The notes under the pieces were generated by a model that saw only the letters and a program-made list of their open reading frames with translations, was not told the DNA's origin and ran no database searches. Positions 18,034 through 26,662 of a DNA stretch of 64,000 nt are shown here, piece after piece. A program made the position numbers and the translations under genes. The stretch comes from CAZICM01 sp964537685 (GTDB taxonomy: Bacteria > Myxococcota_A > Polyangia > Polyangiales > Polyangiaceae): NCBI GenBank assembly GCA_964537685.1, contig CAZICM010000004.1, positions 186,001 through 250,000 on the forward strand. The letters are read 5' to 3'. Every line of letters starts with the position of its first letter. Within the stretch, counting starts at the first letter, position 1.

Positions 18034-19575
18034 ATGAAATCCAATCTTGCCCGCCGCATTGATGACACGGACGATCCCCGCATCCCGCATCCGATGTTTC
18101 CACGCTCGGATGGTCAACCAGAATCAAGGAAGATCTTTTATATCCGATTGTTTAGGAAGCGAAAGCATGATGGACCGATCGAATTTTGCCCGGTTCGCTT
18201 CCTCGCATCCGAGAGTCGAGACGAAGGATGGAGCTATTTCGTGGAGCGATTTGGAGGCGGTTATTACCGCGCCGAGGCCACGAGCTCCGCGAATAAGAAG
18301 CAGGCGTACACGGGCGGATCTTCGCTGAGATGGTTTCACTTTCCGGGCAAATCGAAGCCTTTTCCCTTGCCAGGTTCGACTGTGCAAGAGCCGCCCAAAT
18401 CAAGCGCGCCGACGATGCCAAGCGCGACATGGAACGAGGTGCGCGCGTTGCTGAGATCGGAGCGGCGAGCATTCGCTGAATTGATCGAGGCCGAACGAAG
18501 AGCGAGCGATGCGCGGATGATCGCGGTGCTTGCGCGATTTGAGAAAGTGACGCACGAGGAGCGCGAACGCATGCAGGCGATGGACGCGATGCTGCGAGAA
18601 GAGCGAGAGCGCAGTAAAGAAGCGGAAGAGCGCTTGATCGATGCGCTGCACTGGTTTGAAAAGACGGCGCGCAATCGCGAGGATGCAACGCGCGATGCCT
18701 TGCTGCGGGTGACGGAAGTGATGCGCATTCATGCTGGAAATGAAGCTGTTCGCATCGCTTATGATGATTGGAGGCCGGTGGATGAGCCGAAGCCTCCGAA
18801 GCCCCCGAAACTTCGAAAGCCTCGATTGCCGTCAACCGATCGGAAAGCGCGCGCGCCAAAAGGCCAGAAATCCAAGGCTCGCGACGAAGCGCCGAGCGAT
18901 AGGCACGGGGGATTTTCTCACCCTGCTGATTTGAATTTCGCGCGAGAGATTGGCGTTCATTTCAAGCCCGAAGCCTATCGTTCGGCCGTTGTGGCGCATC
19001 TAAGAAGACCAGCCGCGGAGGCGCCGAGCGAGCAGGAAGACGTGTCTCTTGAACCCTCGCCCGCCGCGATGGCGGCCGACCACGCGCAGCGCGAAGAGAG
19101 CCTTGGCGACAGTACACAGCACGGCGAAACGAACACGGCACACAGCGAATCGAAGGCGGAAGACAACACGGGAAGCGAAGCAACGGATGAGGCGAAAACA
19201 GCGAGCGATGCAATGCCGGAACCGGCAATGGACGAGGCGATCGAAGGCGACTCGAATGCCAAGCCTTCGCGTGCGTGGGAGATGTTGCAGAGATGGCGAG
19301 AGGAACTAGAGCAGAAGCAAACACGCGCGAACACAAAGGCTGTTCCGTCTACAGAGCGAGAACACGTTGACTCATCGTCAACGCTTGATTCAGCAACGAT
19401 CCGCGTTCAACAAAGGCCGCCTATCAACGTTCCAGAAGCCACAACGACAGTCCGCACGCTTCACGGATGGGTGACGATTCCGAGCGAGTGGCTTGAGCCA
19501 AACATCACAGACGATGTGCGCGCGACGCTTTCGAATTTACTTTCGCAGCGCATCCCCATCGACGCGCCCGAATAA
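18034..19575 (+). CDS. coiled-coil protein of unknown function (island cargo)
   Basis: 513 residues from the ATG at 18034, which has AAGGA at good spacing. The N-terminal 110 residues form a compact aromatic-rich region (FYIRLFRKRK, WSYFVERFGGGYYRAEA). Residues about 135-230 form a long charged coiled coil (ERRASDARMIAVLARFEKVT onward). A Pro/Lys-rich basic stretch follows, then an acidic low-complexity region, and a short conserved-looking C-terminus (TTTVRTLHGWVTIPSEWLEP). No signal peptide or membrane segment, so probably cytoplasmic. I do not recognise the family. First gene of cargo block 1, 154 bp before the PEGA-like gene. Confidence 0.7.
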   Translation: MKSNLARRIDDTDDPRIPHPMFPRSDGQPESRKIFYIRLFRKRKHDGPIEFCPVRFLASESRDEGWSYFVERFGGGYYRAEATSSANKKQAYTGGSSLRWFHFPGKSKPFPLPGSTVQEPPKSSAPTMPSATWNEVRALLRSERRAFAELIEAERRASDARMIAVLARFEKVTHEERERMQAMDAMLREERERSKEAEERLIDALHWFEKTARNREDATRDALLRVTEVMRIHAGNEAVRIAYDDWRPVDEPKPPKPPKLRKPRLPSTDRKARAPKGQKSKARDEAPSDRHGGFSHPADLNFAREIGVHFKPEAYRSAVVAHLRRPAAEAPSEQEDVSLEPSPAAMAADHAQREESLGDSTQHGETNTAHSESKAEDNTGSEATDEAKTASDAMPEPAMDEAIEGDSNAKPSRAWEMLQRWREELEQKQTRANTKAVPSTEREHVDSSSTLDSATIRVQQRPPINVPEATTTVRTLHGWVTIPSEWLEPNITDDVRATLSNLLSQRIPIDAPE

Positions 19576-19729
19576 ACAATCAGCGTACTGCCCGCGTTGA
19601 TGTCCCACAAATGAAAGGGTTGTCGAACCGCCCTAAATCGCCGTATCTGCGCAAAACGATCCGATGGTAAAAACGACGCTCCCTATCGGACGATCGCGAG
19701 GCGACAAAAAGCAAAGAGGAGCGCTGTTC

Positions 19730-20884
19730 ATGTTTTGCCCACACGAGACGCTCCTCCGGTTCCGAAGAACCGGAGGCACTCTAACACCGAACGTTTTGTT
19801 TTTGCAATACCTTCGTGGGGGTCTCGTTTGGATGCTCGCGTTTTGCCTTGTTGGGCCGCTATTTTTGTCGCGCTCGTTCGCGCAGTCGGCCAATGCAAAG
19901 GCCGTTGAAGCGCTCGATCCTGAAAAAGAAGAGCTTTGGAAAACGCTTAATGCCCGCGCTGTTCAAGCCCTTCAAGACGGCAGGGCCGTGGATGCGCTTG
20001 TGGCTTGGAAGGCCGCGCATCAAATCAAACCCGTATATAACGTTGCTTGTGATATTGGCGGCGTTGAGCTGAACGCGGGGAATTCAGCGGAAGCGGCGGA
20101 ATATTTATCGGATTGCCTTCGGCTCTTGCCAGAACCCAAAACCAAAGAAGACCTTGCAAGAAAGGCGCTGATTGAAAGCAAGCTGAAACAGGCCAAATCC
20201 CAAGCGGGAACCATTCAATTGGTGGTTTTGGAGAATGGCGCATCCATTTCGGTGAATGGAAAACCCAAAGGCGTATCTCCTATTTCGGATGTATTTGTTC
20301 CATCGGGATTGCATGGCCTTGTGATTGAGAAAAAAGGCTTTCAGCGCGAGGATTTAAATATTCCCGTCGAAAAAGGGGAAACCAAAACGATCGTTGTGGA
20401 GCTGAAGCCGCTTCCACCCAAAGAGCCGGAAGAAGCAAAGCCTAAAGAAAAGCCCTTGTTGCCCGAAAAGAAAAGCGAGCAACAAGCGCCGATGGTGCAA
20501 GCTCCAAAACCCGCCGCTAAACCATTCCAAGGGCAGCGTTCAAACACCCTGATTTATACCGGGATTGGCATTAGTGGCGCGGGATTGGCGGTTGGAAGTG
20601 CGCTTTTAATTGCCGCTCAGGATTGGAACACAAAACGTATGGATAAGATTCGCGATATTAGGGCAGCGGACGGCTTCAATTGCGTCCAAGGTACTCGAAC
20701 AAGCACCTGCGCTGCCAAGAGCGATTTCGCTCAAAAACAAATACAACTAACCAACGGTGCAATTCTATCGTTTTCAATCGCGGGCGCCGTTGGGCTTTCA
20801 ACGCTCGCTTATGCCCTGATTCCCTGGAAAGGTTTTGATGTCGCTCTTGGTCCTTCTGGCGCAATGGTGAGAGGCATATGGTAG
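19730..20884 (+). CDS. TPR/PEGA-like envelope protein
   Basis: About 384 residues. A hydrophobic export segment (MLAFCLVGPLFLSRSFAQ) is followed by two TPR-like helical pairs (ALQDGRAVDALVAWKAAHQI). Then comes a PEGA-like beta domain (ENGASISVNGKPKGVSPISD, GLHGLVIEKKGF), a Pro/Lys/Glu-rich linker, and a C-terminal pair of transmembrane helices (IYTGIGISGAGLAVGSALLI and GAILSFSIAGAVGLSTLAYA). The ATG at 19730 has AGAGGAG upstream; an alternative start at 19832 would place the signal peptide at the N-terminus and a perfect hairpin (19753-19776) in the leader. It overlaps the pseudokinase gene by 7 bases, implying coupled translation. Confidence 0.78.
   Translation: MFCPHETLLRFRRTGGTLTPNVLFLQYLRGGLVWMLAFCLVGPLFLSRSFAQSANAKAVEALDPEKEELWKTLNARAVQALQDGRAVDALVAWKAAHQIKPVYNVACDIGGVELNAGNSAEAAEYLSDCLRLLPEPKTKEDLARKALIESKLKQAKSQAGTIQLVVLENGASISVNGKPKGVSPISDVFVPSGLHGLVIEKKGFQREDLNIPVEKGETKTIVVELKPLPPKEPEEAKPKEKPLLPEKKSEQQAPMVQAPKPAAKPFQGQRSNTLIYTGIGISGAGLAVGSALLIAAQDWNTKRMDKIRDIRAADGFNCVQGTRTSTCAAKSDFAQKQIQLTNGAILSFSIAGAVGLSTLAYALIPWKGFDVALGPSGAMVRGIW
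19753..19776 (+). promoter_or_regulatory. perfect 10-bp hairpin at the 5' end of the PEGA-like gene
   Basis: CCTCCGGTTC and its exact reverse complement are separated by the tetraloop CGAA. It lies 23 bases into the gene if translation starts at 19730, or in the leader if it starts at 19832. There is no T-run after it, so it is more likely an RNA structure affecting translation than an intrinsic terminator. Confidence 0.5.
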
Positions 20885-22581
20885 ACGAATCTATTTTTAA
20901 AATTGGTGATATGTGTGGTCAATCATATCGTATTGCGCGGCTCTTAATGCGCAATGCGTGGATTGAAAAGTATTTGGTGAAGCATAAGGACACGGGAAAC
21001 AAAGCGCTTCTGACCTGCTCGCGCTTTCGGCATGTGCCCGGTGATCCTCCATCGCCGGAGTTATTTAAAGCCAATGCCGAACGCATTCGATCGGCGCCTC
21101 TTGTCGAAATGCCCAAGGTGTATGATTTTGGCATTCAAGATGGTGTGTATTGGATTGCGGTTCAATACATTGATGCGCCAAATGTGGTGATGCTCAATCA
21201 TCAGCGCAAAGATGGATCGCCCGAGTGGCGCGTGCTCGATGCGGCGTCTATAGCCGGCGTTTTATCGTATACCCTCGATGATTTAGAAAAATGCGGCTTG
21301 ATGCACGGGCATTTAACGCCGGAGCATCTGGTCATCGACGGAATGCCCCTCGATATGAATGTGTTTTTGCTGGATGCTGGCTTTGCGGATTTATTTCAAT
21401 TCAATGGAGTAGCAGCGAGACATTATTTAAGGTATTGCGCGCCGGAAATCTTAAATGGAAAAGTCGCGGACAGACGCGCTGATATTTATTCGCTGGGAAT
21501 GATTCTTTATCATTTAATCGCGCAGCATCCGCCTTTTTGGGATAAAATAAAATTGGATTCGGATGGCGATCTCATTCCGATGGTATTGGAGGAAACGCCA
21601 AGGGATTTAAGAGAATTTGCCTATTGCCCGGATGCCTTGTGGGATTTAATTCTGCGCGCGATTGAAAAAGATCCCGATAAGCGCTTTCAATCCGCGGATG
21701 AATTGTATGAACACGTTCAGCTTGCATTGAATAAAATTGAAAAAGAGCGAAAGGTGATCGCCCACGCGGAGAAAGTTCGAGCGGAAGCGAAGGCGAACAA
21801 TACAGCGGATGTGCCGCTCGTGGTGCGCAAGGAAAAGAACGAATCCGATGATCCAAAGACCGGGCCGCGCGGGCCGACCTCGGATTTAAACAAGCGGGCC
21901 GCGTGGCTTCATGCGCTTCAAAACACGGAATTTCCAACGATTGGGAAGCAGGAATCCTCGCCGGCGATCCCATCAACGGCAGGCAGTGCATCGGATGAAA
22001 AGCGAGAACCGCGCGAGGAAACAGCAAATGCGCCTGTTCAGGTGATCGCGGAAGTCTCCGCGAAGGCAAAGCCCGTTGAATCGGCACAGGGGCCGAGCAC
22101 ACATCGAAGTGGCGCAAGCGTAGAGCAAGGCGCGGAGAATGCGGAGCAGCCACCCCAAGCGGCGATGCCAGCCTCGCCCGAGCAAAAGCCTTCTGTAGGG
22201 CGTCCCTGGCTTGGGAAAGCGTGGAGATGGATGGCGCTAGCAAGCGTGTTGGGCGGTGTGGTTCTTGGGGTCACGTACTTGTTTGCGCACAATCGCCATG
22301 AAAGCTTCCAAAGCCTGGATCTTGCGCGCCCTGTAGATCCCGTGCGTCCTGTGGTGTCGATCGAGATCCACACCACCGAGCCTGAGAAAGCGCCGGCATG
22401 CGCATCACCGACGTGTGTGATGATTCCTGCTGAGCGATGCTCGACATGCGAGCCTTCAAGACCTGCGCAAAAATCGAATGCAAACAAGAGCGGTTCTGCG
22501 AAGGATGCGCAGGAGAAAAAAGCGGCTCCCGGTGATGAATGCTCGAGGATGGGCGCCTTTTTTTGCATTGTGCCGCGCTGA
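20878..22581 (+). CDS. membrane protein kinase-fold protein, probable pseudokinase
   Basis: 567 residues. Residues 1-285 have a Ser/Thr kinase fold with a clear C-lobe: RYCAPEIL (APE motif) and DRRADIYSLGMILYHLI (helix F). Key catalytic residues are absent: the HRDLKPxN loop reads HGHLTPEHLVID (no catalytic Asp, no Asn), the Gly-rich loop is not recognisable, and the VAIK strand reads KALLTCS. DFG appears as DAGFA. A charged Ala/Glu linker follows, then one transmembrane helix (WMALASVLGGVVLGVTYLFA, about residues 445-465) and a Cys-containing C-terminal tail outside the cytoplasm. It therefore probably senses or scaffolds rather than phosphorylates. Coupled to the PEGA-like gene and upstream of the Cys-rich lipoproteins. 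Confidence 0.85.
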   Translation: MVDESIFKIGDMCGQSYRIARLLMRNAWIEKYLVKHKDTGNKALLTCSRFRHVPGDPPSPELFKANAERIRSAPLVEMPKVYDFGIQDGVYWIAVQYIDAPNVVMLNHQRKDGSPEWRVLDAASIAGVLSYTLDDLEKCGLMHGHLTPEHLVIDGMPLDMNVFLLDAGFADLFQFNGVAARHYLRYCAPEILNGKVADRRADIYSLGMILYHLIAQHPPFWDKIKLDSDGDLIPMVLEETPRDLREFAYCPDALWDLILRAIEKDPDKRFQSADELYEHVQLALNKIEKERKVIAHAEKVRAEAKANNTADVPLVVRKEKNESDDPKTGPRGPTSDLNKRAAWLHALQNTEFPTIGKQESSPAIPSTAGSASDEKREPREETANAPVQVIAEVSAKAKPVESAQGPSTHRSGASVEQGAENAEQPPQAAMPASPEQKPSVGRPWLGKAWRWMALASVLGGVVLGVTYLFAHNRHESFQSLDLARPVDPVRPVVSIEIHTTEPEKAPACASPTCVMIPAERCSTCEPSRPAQKSNANKSGSAKDAQEKKAAPGDECSRMGAFFCIVPR

Positions 22582-22726
22582 CAACTGAAGGCCGCGAACG
22601 CCCTCGCACAATTCTCTTGTGAGCCTTTTCAATTATCGCTTATTGTATTCGCGTGCGATTCTTAAGGCGCGTTTCCAGCTTGTTTTTCAATACGTTGGTC
22701 GATTCTATCCATTCAGGAGAGTTTTA

Positions 22727-23131
22727 ATGAAAATCCGATGGTTGGCGGGAGCGGCGCTATTGATTTCCATGCCTATGCTTCATGCTTCATGCAGTGATCC
22801 CGAACCGGTTTATGTGAACGGCGTGAATGTCGCGTGTGATGACGACTGCGATTGCTACACGGACGCCACGCATCTGCTTGGAACAGAGTGTGATGACGGC
22901 ATTTGTCAATGTCCGGTTCGGTACACATGGATGTACAGGTTTCCGTGTTGCGAAAAAGGACGGCCGCCCGAGGATTGCCGAAAGATGTGCAGGGGGCTGG
23001 ACGAATGCGAACCCAGCGAAATTGATCCGCAGTATTTGCCGCCTGGAACGGTGTGGCCGCCTGTCGATGGAGACGGTGGAGCTGGGGGATCGGGAGGCGC
23101 TTCGGCTTCAAGCTCATCATCGAGCGAATGA
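22727..23131 (+). CDS. Cys-rich lipoprotein, copy 1 of 3
   Basis: 134 residues. Signal peptide and lipobox (MPMLHASC), then a compact module of 12 or more Cys with the pattern CDCYTDATHLLGTECDDGIC, CPVRYTWMYRFPCCEKGRP, DCRKMCRGLDEC, and a fixed ending YLPPGTVWPP. It ends right after a Gly/Ser run (GGASASSSSSSE). ATG 22727 is preceded by AGGAGAG. It is a paralogue of the next two genes. Likely an outer-membrane-anchored, disulfide-bonded protein; the family is not recognised. Confidence 0.8.
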   Translation: MKIRWLAGAALLISMPMLHASCSDPEPVYVNGVNVACDDDCDCYTDATHLLGTECDDGICQCPVRYTWMYRFPCCEKGRPPEDCRKMCRGLDECEPSEIDPQYLPPGTVWPPVDGDGGAGGSGGASASSSSSSE

Positions 23132-23143
23132 GGAGATTTGATC

Positions 23144-23548
23144 GTGAAAACACGAGTTTTTGCGGGCGCTGTTCTTGTTTTGTTGGGCTTTTTAATTCCT
23201 GCCTCATGCCTGGAAGACGAGCCGGTACTCGTGAGGAACGTGATCGTTCCATGCGAGCAAGACTGCGATTGTTACACCGGCGAAAACTACTGGCTGGGCA
23301 CGGAATGTGTGGACGGGATTTGTCAATGTCCCCCTCGTTACAAGGACGTGTACAAGTTTCCTTGCTGCGACAAAACCAGGCCGTTCGACGATTGCCGAAG
23401 GCAGTGCAGACCGCTTTCGCAATGCGGTGAAGATGAGGTGGATGTGAAGTATTTGCCGCCTGGAACGGTATGGCCGCCGATCAAGGAAGACGGCGGCGCT
23501 GGAGGATTTGGAGGCGCTTCGGCGTCGAGTTCATCATCGGGTGGGTGA
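23144..23548 (+). CDS. Cys-rich lipoprotein, copy 2 of 3
   Basis: 134 residues starting at GTG 23144, with AGGAG overlapping the stop of copy 1. Lipobox LIPASC. The Cys module is closely similar to copy 3: CDCYTGENYWLGTECVDGIC, FPCCDKTRPFDDCRRQC, YLPPGTVWPP, then a terminal GGASASSSSSGG. It is 12 bp after copy 1 and 12 bp before copy 3, with the same intergenic sequence at both joints, a mark of tandem duplication. Confidence 0.8.
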   Translation: MKTRVFAGAVLVLLGFLIPASCLEDEPVLVRNVIVPCEQDCDCYTGENYWLGTECVDGICQCPPRYKDVYKFPCCDKTRPFDDCRRQCRPLSQCGEDEVDVKYLPPGTVWPPIKEDGGAGGFGGASASSSSSGG

Positions 23549-23560
23549 GGAGATTGGATC

Positions 23561-24691
23561 ATGAAAACGCGGTGGTTGGCGGGTGTTGCGCTTTTGGTGA
23601 TGGTGCCGTTGATGCACGCTTCATGCATGGAAGACGAGCCGGTGATTGCATCGCCTGTGAATGTTCCGTGCGAGGAAGACTGCGATTGCTATACGGGCGA
23701 GAATTATTTTCTGGGGACGGGCTGTTACAACGGGATTTGCCGTTGTCCGCCGCAATATACGTGGATGTATATGTTTCCGTGTTGCGAGAAGGACAGGCCG
23801 ATTGACGATTGCCGAAGGCAGTGCAGGCCGCTTGAAGAGTGCGCGCCGAATGAGGTGGATGTGCATTTTTTGCCGCCTGGAACAGTATGGCCGCCGAAGG
23901 AAGATGGAGCGGGTGGAGCCGGTGGATCGGGAAGCGCGGCGTCGAGTTCGTCGGGTTCAACGAGTTCATCGTCGTCGAGCGGCGATGTGGTGAAGCCTGA
24001 ATGCGTGCAAGCCTCGGATTGTCCGATGCCCGAAGAGCCGCAATGCGCGGATGCAGCGTGCGAGGATGGGAAGTGCGGGTTTTTATTTAAAACGGTTCAG
24101 AAGATTCAATCGCAAATCAAAGGGGATTGTGTTTCGCGATATTGCGATGGGCAGGGCAAAATCATCGTATTGCCCGACGGAGAAGACTCCTACAATGATG
24201 GGAAGCAATGCACAATCGATCAATGCAAGAATAATGTTTCGTTCAACGTGGCGTTTCCTGATGGATCGCCGTGTCCTGAAACCGGGATCGGGGTTTGTTA
24301 TCAAGGGGCGTGTGTCGATTGTATTTCATCGATTGCGCCTTCGTGTCCGGGAGCGCTGGCCTGTTTCTTTACGAGCTGCGAGCCGATGCATTGCGGGAAT
24401 TCGGTGTTTGAGCCTGTTCTCGGCGAGACGGCGCAGGATTGCGGGGGGCCGTGTTATCCGTGCGCCGTGGGATATGGGTGCGTGGTGGGCACGGACTGTA
24501 TTGATGGGGTGTGTTTGGGCGGGCTGTGTCAGGCGCCGACGTGTTCAGATGGAGCGAAAAACGGCGCGGAGACGGGGATTGACTGTGGCGGGCCTCCGAG
24601 CTGTCCGCGGTGCGCTGTTGGGCAGGGATGCGCGGTTGCGGGCGATTGTGAGAGCGGGGTGTGCTGGGCGGGGGTGTGCGAGGGGGCGTAG
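23561..24691 (+). CDS. Cys-rich lipoprotein, copy 3 of 3, with C-terminal extension
   Basis: 376 residues. The first 135 match copies 1 and 2 (lipobox PLMHASC; CDCYTGENYFLGTGCYNGIC; FPCCEKDRPIDDCRRQC; FLPPGTVWPP). After the Ser linker (SSSSGSTSSSSSSGD), where the other copies end, it continues with about 230 more Cys-rich residues. Two repeats of the form CGGPCYPCAVGYGCVVGTDC and CGGPPSCPRCAVGQGCAVAG resemble modules widespread in myxobacterial surface proteins. ATG with AGGAG at the same spacing as copy 2. Copies 1 and 2 look like duplications of only the first module. Confidence 0.85.
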   Translation: MKTRWLAGVALLVMVPLMHASCMEDEPVIASPVNVPCEEDCDCYTGENYFLGTGCYNGICRCPPQYTWMYMFPCCEKDRPIDDCRRQCRPLEECAPNEVDVHFLPPGTVWPPKEDGAGGAGGSGSAASSSSGSTSSSSSSGDVVKPECVQASDCPMPEEPQCADAACEDGKCGFLFKTVQKIQSQIKGDCVSRYCDGQGKIIVLPDGEDSYNDGKQCTIDQCKNNVSFNVAFPDGSPCPETGIGVCYQGACVDCISSIAPSCPGALACFFTSCEPMHCGNSVFEPVLGETAQDCGGPCYPCAVGYGCVVGTDCIDGVCLGGLCQAPTCSDGAKNGAETGIDCGGPPSCPRCAVGQGCAVAGDCESGVCWAGVCEGA

Positions 24692-24918
24692 GGGGATGGG
24701 GTGAAGCATGATGAAGATGAGCGGGCATTGATTGCGGAGGATCGAATTGTTTGCCATGTCCGGATGGAGAAGGGTGTGCAATGCATTCGGATTGCTTGAG
24801 CATTGTTTGCATGTTTGGGGGGTGTCAGGTGCCTTCCTGCATGGATGGGGAGCAGAATGGGGGATGAGCCGGGCGTGGATTGGGGAGGCGTGGCGTGCGG
24901 TGGGTGCGTAGCGATGCC
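24692..24918 (+). other. G/T-skewed non-coding joint between island blocks
   Basis: About 230 bases very rich in G on the plus strand, with no gene. It separates plus-strand cargo block 1 from minus-strand cargo block 2. A C-rich stretch of opposite skew lies on the far side of block 2 (about 28780-28990). Confidence 0.45.
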
Positions 24919-25269
24919 TTAAATGCGGCGTGGGGCGTTCCGTTCCGATTCGCGTGGAACGAGATCCTGTCGGTTTTGGATGTCGATAATGACTAAATCA
25001 TTCGGTCGTTCTAGCGTTCGCCATGTATTAATAACCACATGCTTCTTAAAGTGTGCAACGGTTGTGTTATCCGTATCTGAAACATCCGTAAACTCGCCTG
25101 CGCCGATAATTCGAAGACCATTTTCTGAGTCCTGGAGTTCCAAATTCATGGACACTTGAGCGATGGCCTCTCTTGCTCTGGCATCCCGAACAACTTCCCG
25201 TTTGCAATATTCGAGCTCTAAGTTGCCAATATGTTTTATGTGTACAATTACAACTACACTGCTAATCAC
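24919..25269 (-). CDS. hypothetical protein (island cargo block 2)
   Basis: 116 residues starting at GTG 25269, preceded by a strong GGAGG with a 6-base spacer, the main reason to accept it. The sequence alternates beta and helix (SSVVVIVHIKHIGNLELEY; GLRIIGAGEFTDVSDTD; DLVIIDIQNRQDLVP). No signal peptide or membrane helix is seen, and the family is not recognised. Last gene of the minus-strand block, just downstream of the formylglycine-enzyme-like pseudogene. Confidence 0.55.
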   Translation of the reverse strand: MISSVVVIVHIKHIGNLELEYCKREVVRDARAREAIAQVSMNLELQDSENGLRIIGAGEFTDVSDTDNTTVAHFKKHVVINTWRTLERPNDLVIIDIQNRQDLVPRESERNAPRRI

Positions 25270-25346
25270 TGTTGTCCTCCAAGCATGTGTCGTGGTACTT
25301 TACCGAACCAACTGAGGTATAGGGCCTAACGTTTAGGGAAGATTGT

Positions 25347-25881
25347 TCAACGTGTTGACAGATCAGGACTTGAGCTGCTGCGGGCACAACGAAAACCAAC
25401 ACTTTGAAACCATTTTTCGTTCGTACTCCAGTCGCGGTATGAAGAGCGTAGCTGCCGTGCGCCAGCGCTAAACGAACCCCCACGGACTACGCGCCTATCA
25501 TCCGGGCTGACTTTGTGTCGTCAGGCCCGGCGTACCCCGCCTTAGAAACGGGCGGATAGGCCGCATGTCGATCCCATACCCACTCCCATACATTCCCATG
25601 GATATCGTAAAGACCCCAAGGATTGGATTTGAAGCTACCCACGGGGGCCAGCCTTTCATATCTCCATCGTCTCCGCGTGTCGCAGTCTCCAACCACGTCC
25701 ATTCGGGGTGCTTCGTTTTCGCAACTTGATCTCCTCCGTTTCCGTATGAACATAAATCTTGTGCATCGTCGCCAAAACTATAAGCTGTTGCTGTTTTCGC
25801 CCTTGCTGCGTATTCCCATTCTGGATTAAGTGGCTGACACCTATTTAGCGGAAGCTGCGCGAAGCGTGCCATCAAATGCAA
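25347..25881 (-). pseudogene. formylglycine-generating-enzyme/sulfatase-modifying-factor-like pseudogene
   Basis: Three consecutive pieces of one FGE-sulfatase domain lie in three frames. Piece 1 (from about 25881): PEWEYAARAKTATAYSFGDD and DLCSYGNGGD. Piece 2 (about 25690 to 25487): APVGSFKSNPWGLYDIHGNV followed by WEWVWDRHAAYPP. Piece 3 (about 25496 to 25347): RVVRGGSFSAGARQLRSS then WFQSVGFRCARS and a TGA. Order and spacing match the family, so at least two frameshifts separate them. The N-terminal third of a normal FGE domain is missing. Non-functional unless sequencing errors explain the shifts. FGE-like domains often accompany kinase-like or conflict-system proteins in bacteria. Confidence 0.8.
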
Positions 25882-25923
25882 TTTCTTGTTGGGCAGCGGT
25901 TGGCGTTTGCCTGGTCCGAGTGC

Positions 25924-26661
25924 TCACTTGTTGAGGCTCGGAGCGCTCTCGGCCGGCTTCGGCTTTGTACATCCAGGCGGCAGACCACGATCGGCGCATA
26001 TGTGTTCATCGAGGTAGCCGGAGTTCGTCTTTGGCTGTCCGACCTTTGAGATAAAATTGCTCAGGTCCTTCGAAGGAGACGAATCCCCCTTGAACTTTCT
26101 AATCTCTTCCTGCACACGCTTTAGCTCGTCTTGTGCCGCACTGAGTTGGGACTGTAAGGCAGCTACCTTTGCCGGATCACCTCGATTCCGCCGTTCATTA
26201 GTCAGTTCCGCGTCGCGTCGCTGAACGACCTCCTCAAGTGCCTCTTGTACCCTGAACGCCTCATCGAGAGCCTTCTTAACCTTCTCCTTTTCTGCTTTCT
26301 CATCGGCAAGTTCCTTTTCAAGTGCAATGATCCTCTTTCTTGCTACCTCGAGTTCCCCCTCCGTTTCGCCGAGGACGTCTCGTACTCGGCGCTCATTTAC
26401 GCGAGCAAGTTCCGCCTCTGCGGCAAAGCGCAGAGCTTTCTCATCAGCAAGTTGCGCCCGGAGCTCAGCAACTTGTGCCCGGAGCTCGGCAGTCTCTTTA
26501 AGGTGCAATACGAGACCAATACCGGAGAAAAGGAACAGGCATGCGAGCGCTAGAAACGCCACGATGAGCCTGAGTCTTTTGTTCGTAGAAGGACCTATAT
26601 CAGAACGAGGACTCCCCATCGGAAGAGGATCCTGAGTAGGGCCCATGAGTTTCTCTTCCAT
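25924..26661 (-). CDS. single-pass membrane coiled-coil protein
   Basis: About 245 residues. A short cytoplasmic N-terminus precedes one transmembrane helix (LIVAFLALACLFLFSGIGLV, about residues 31-50). A continuous coiled coil of about 130 residues follows (ELRAQVAELRAQLADEKALR onward), then a short C-terminal tail with two Cys (HICADRGLPPGC). The architecture resembles a spacer or tether rather than an enzyme. The ATG at 26661 follows the lipoprotein stop by one base; a second ATG at 26646 has a better purine stretch ahead. Cotranscribed with the lipoprotein. Confidence 0.7.
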   Translation of the reverse strand: MEEKLMGPTQDPLPMGSPRSDIGPSTNKRLRLIVAFLALACLFLFSGIGLVLHLKETAELRAQVAELRAQLADEKALRFAAEAELARVNERRVRDVLGETEGELEVARKRIIALEKELADEKAEKEKVKKALDEAFRVQEALEEVVQRRDAELTNERRNRGDPAKVAALQSQLSAAQDELKRVQEEIRKFKGDSSPSKDLSNFISKVGQPKTNSGYLDEHICADRGLPPGCTKPKPAESAPSLNK

Positions 26662-26662
26662 A

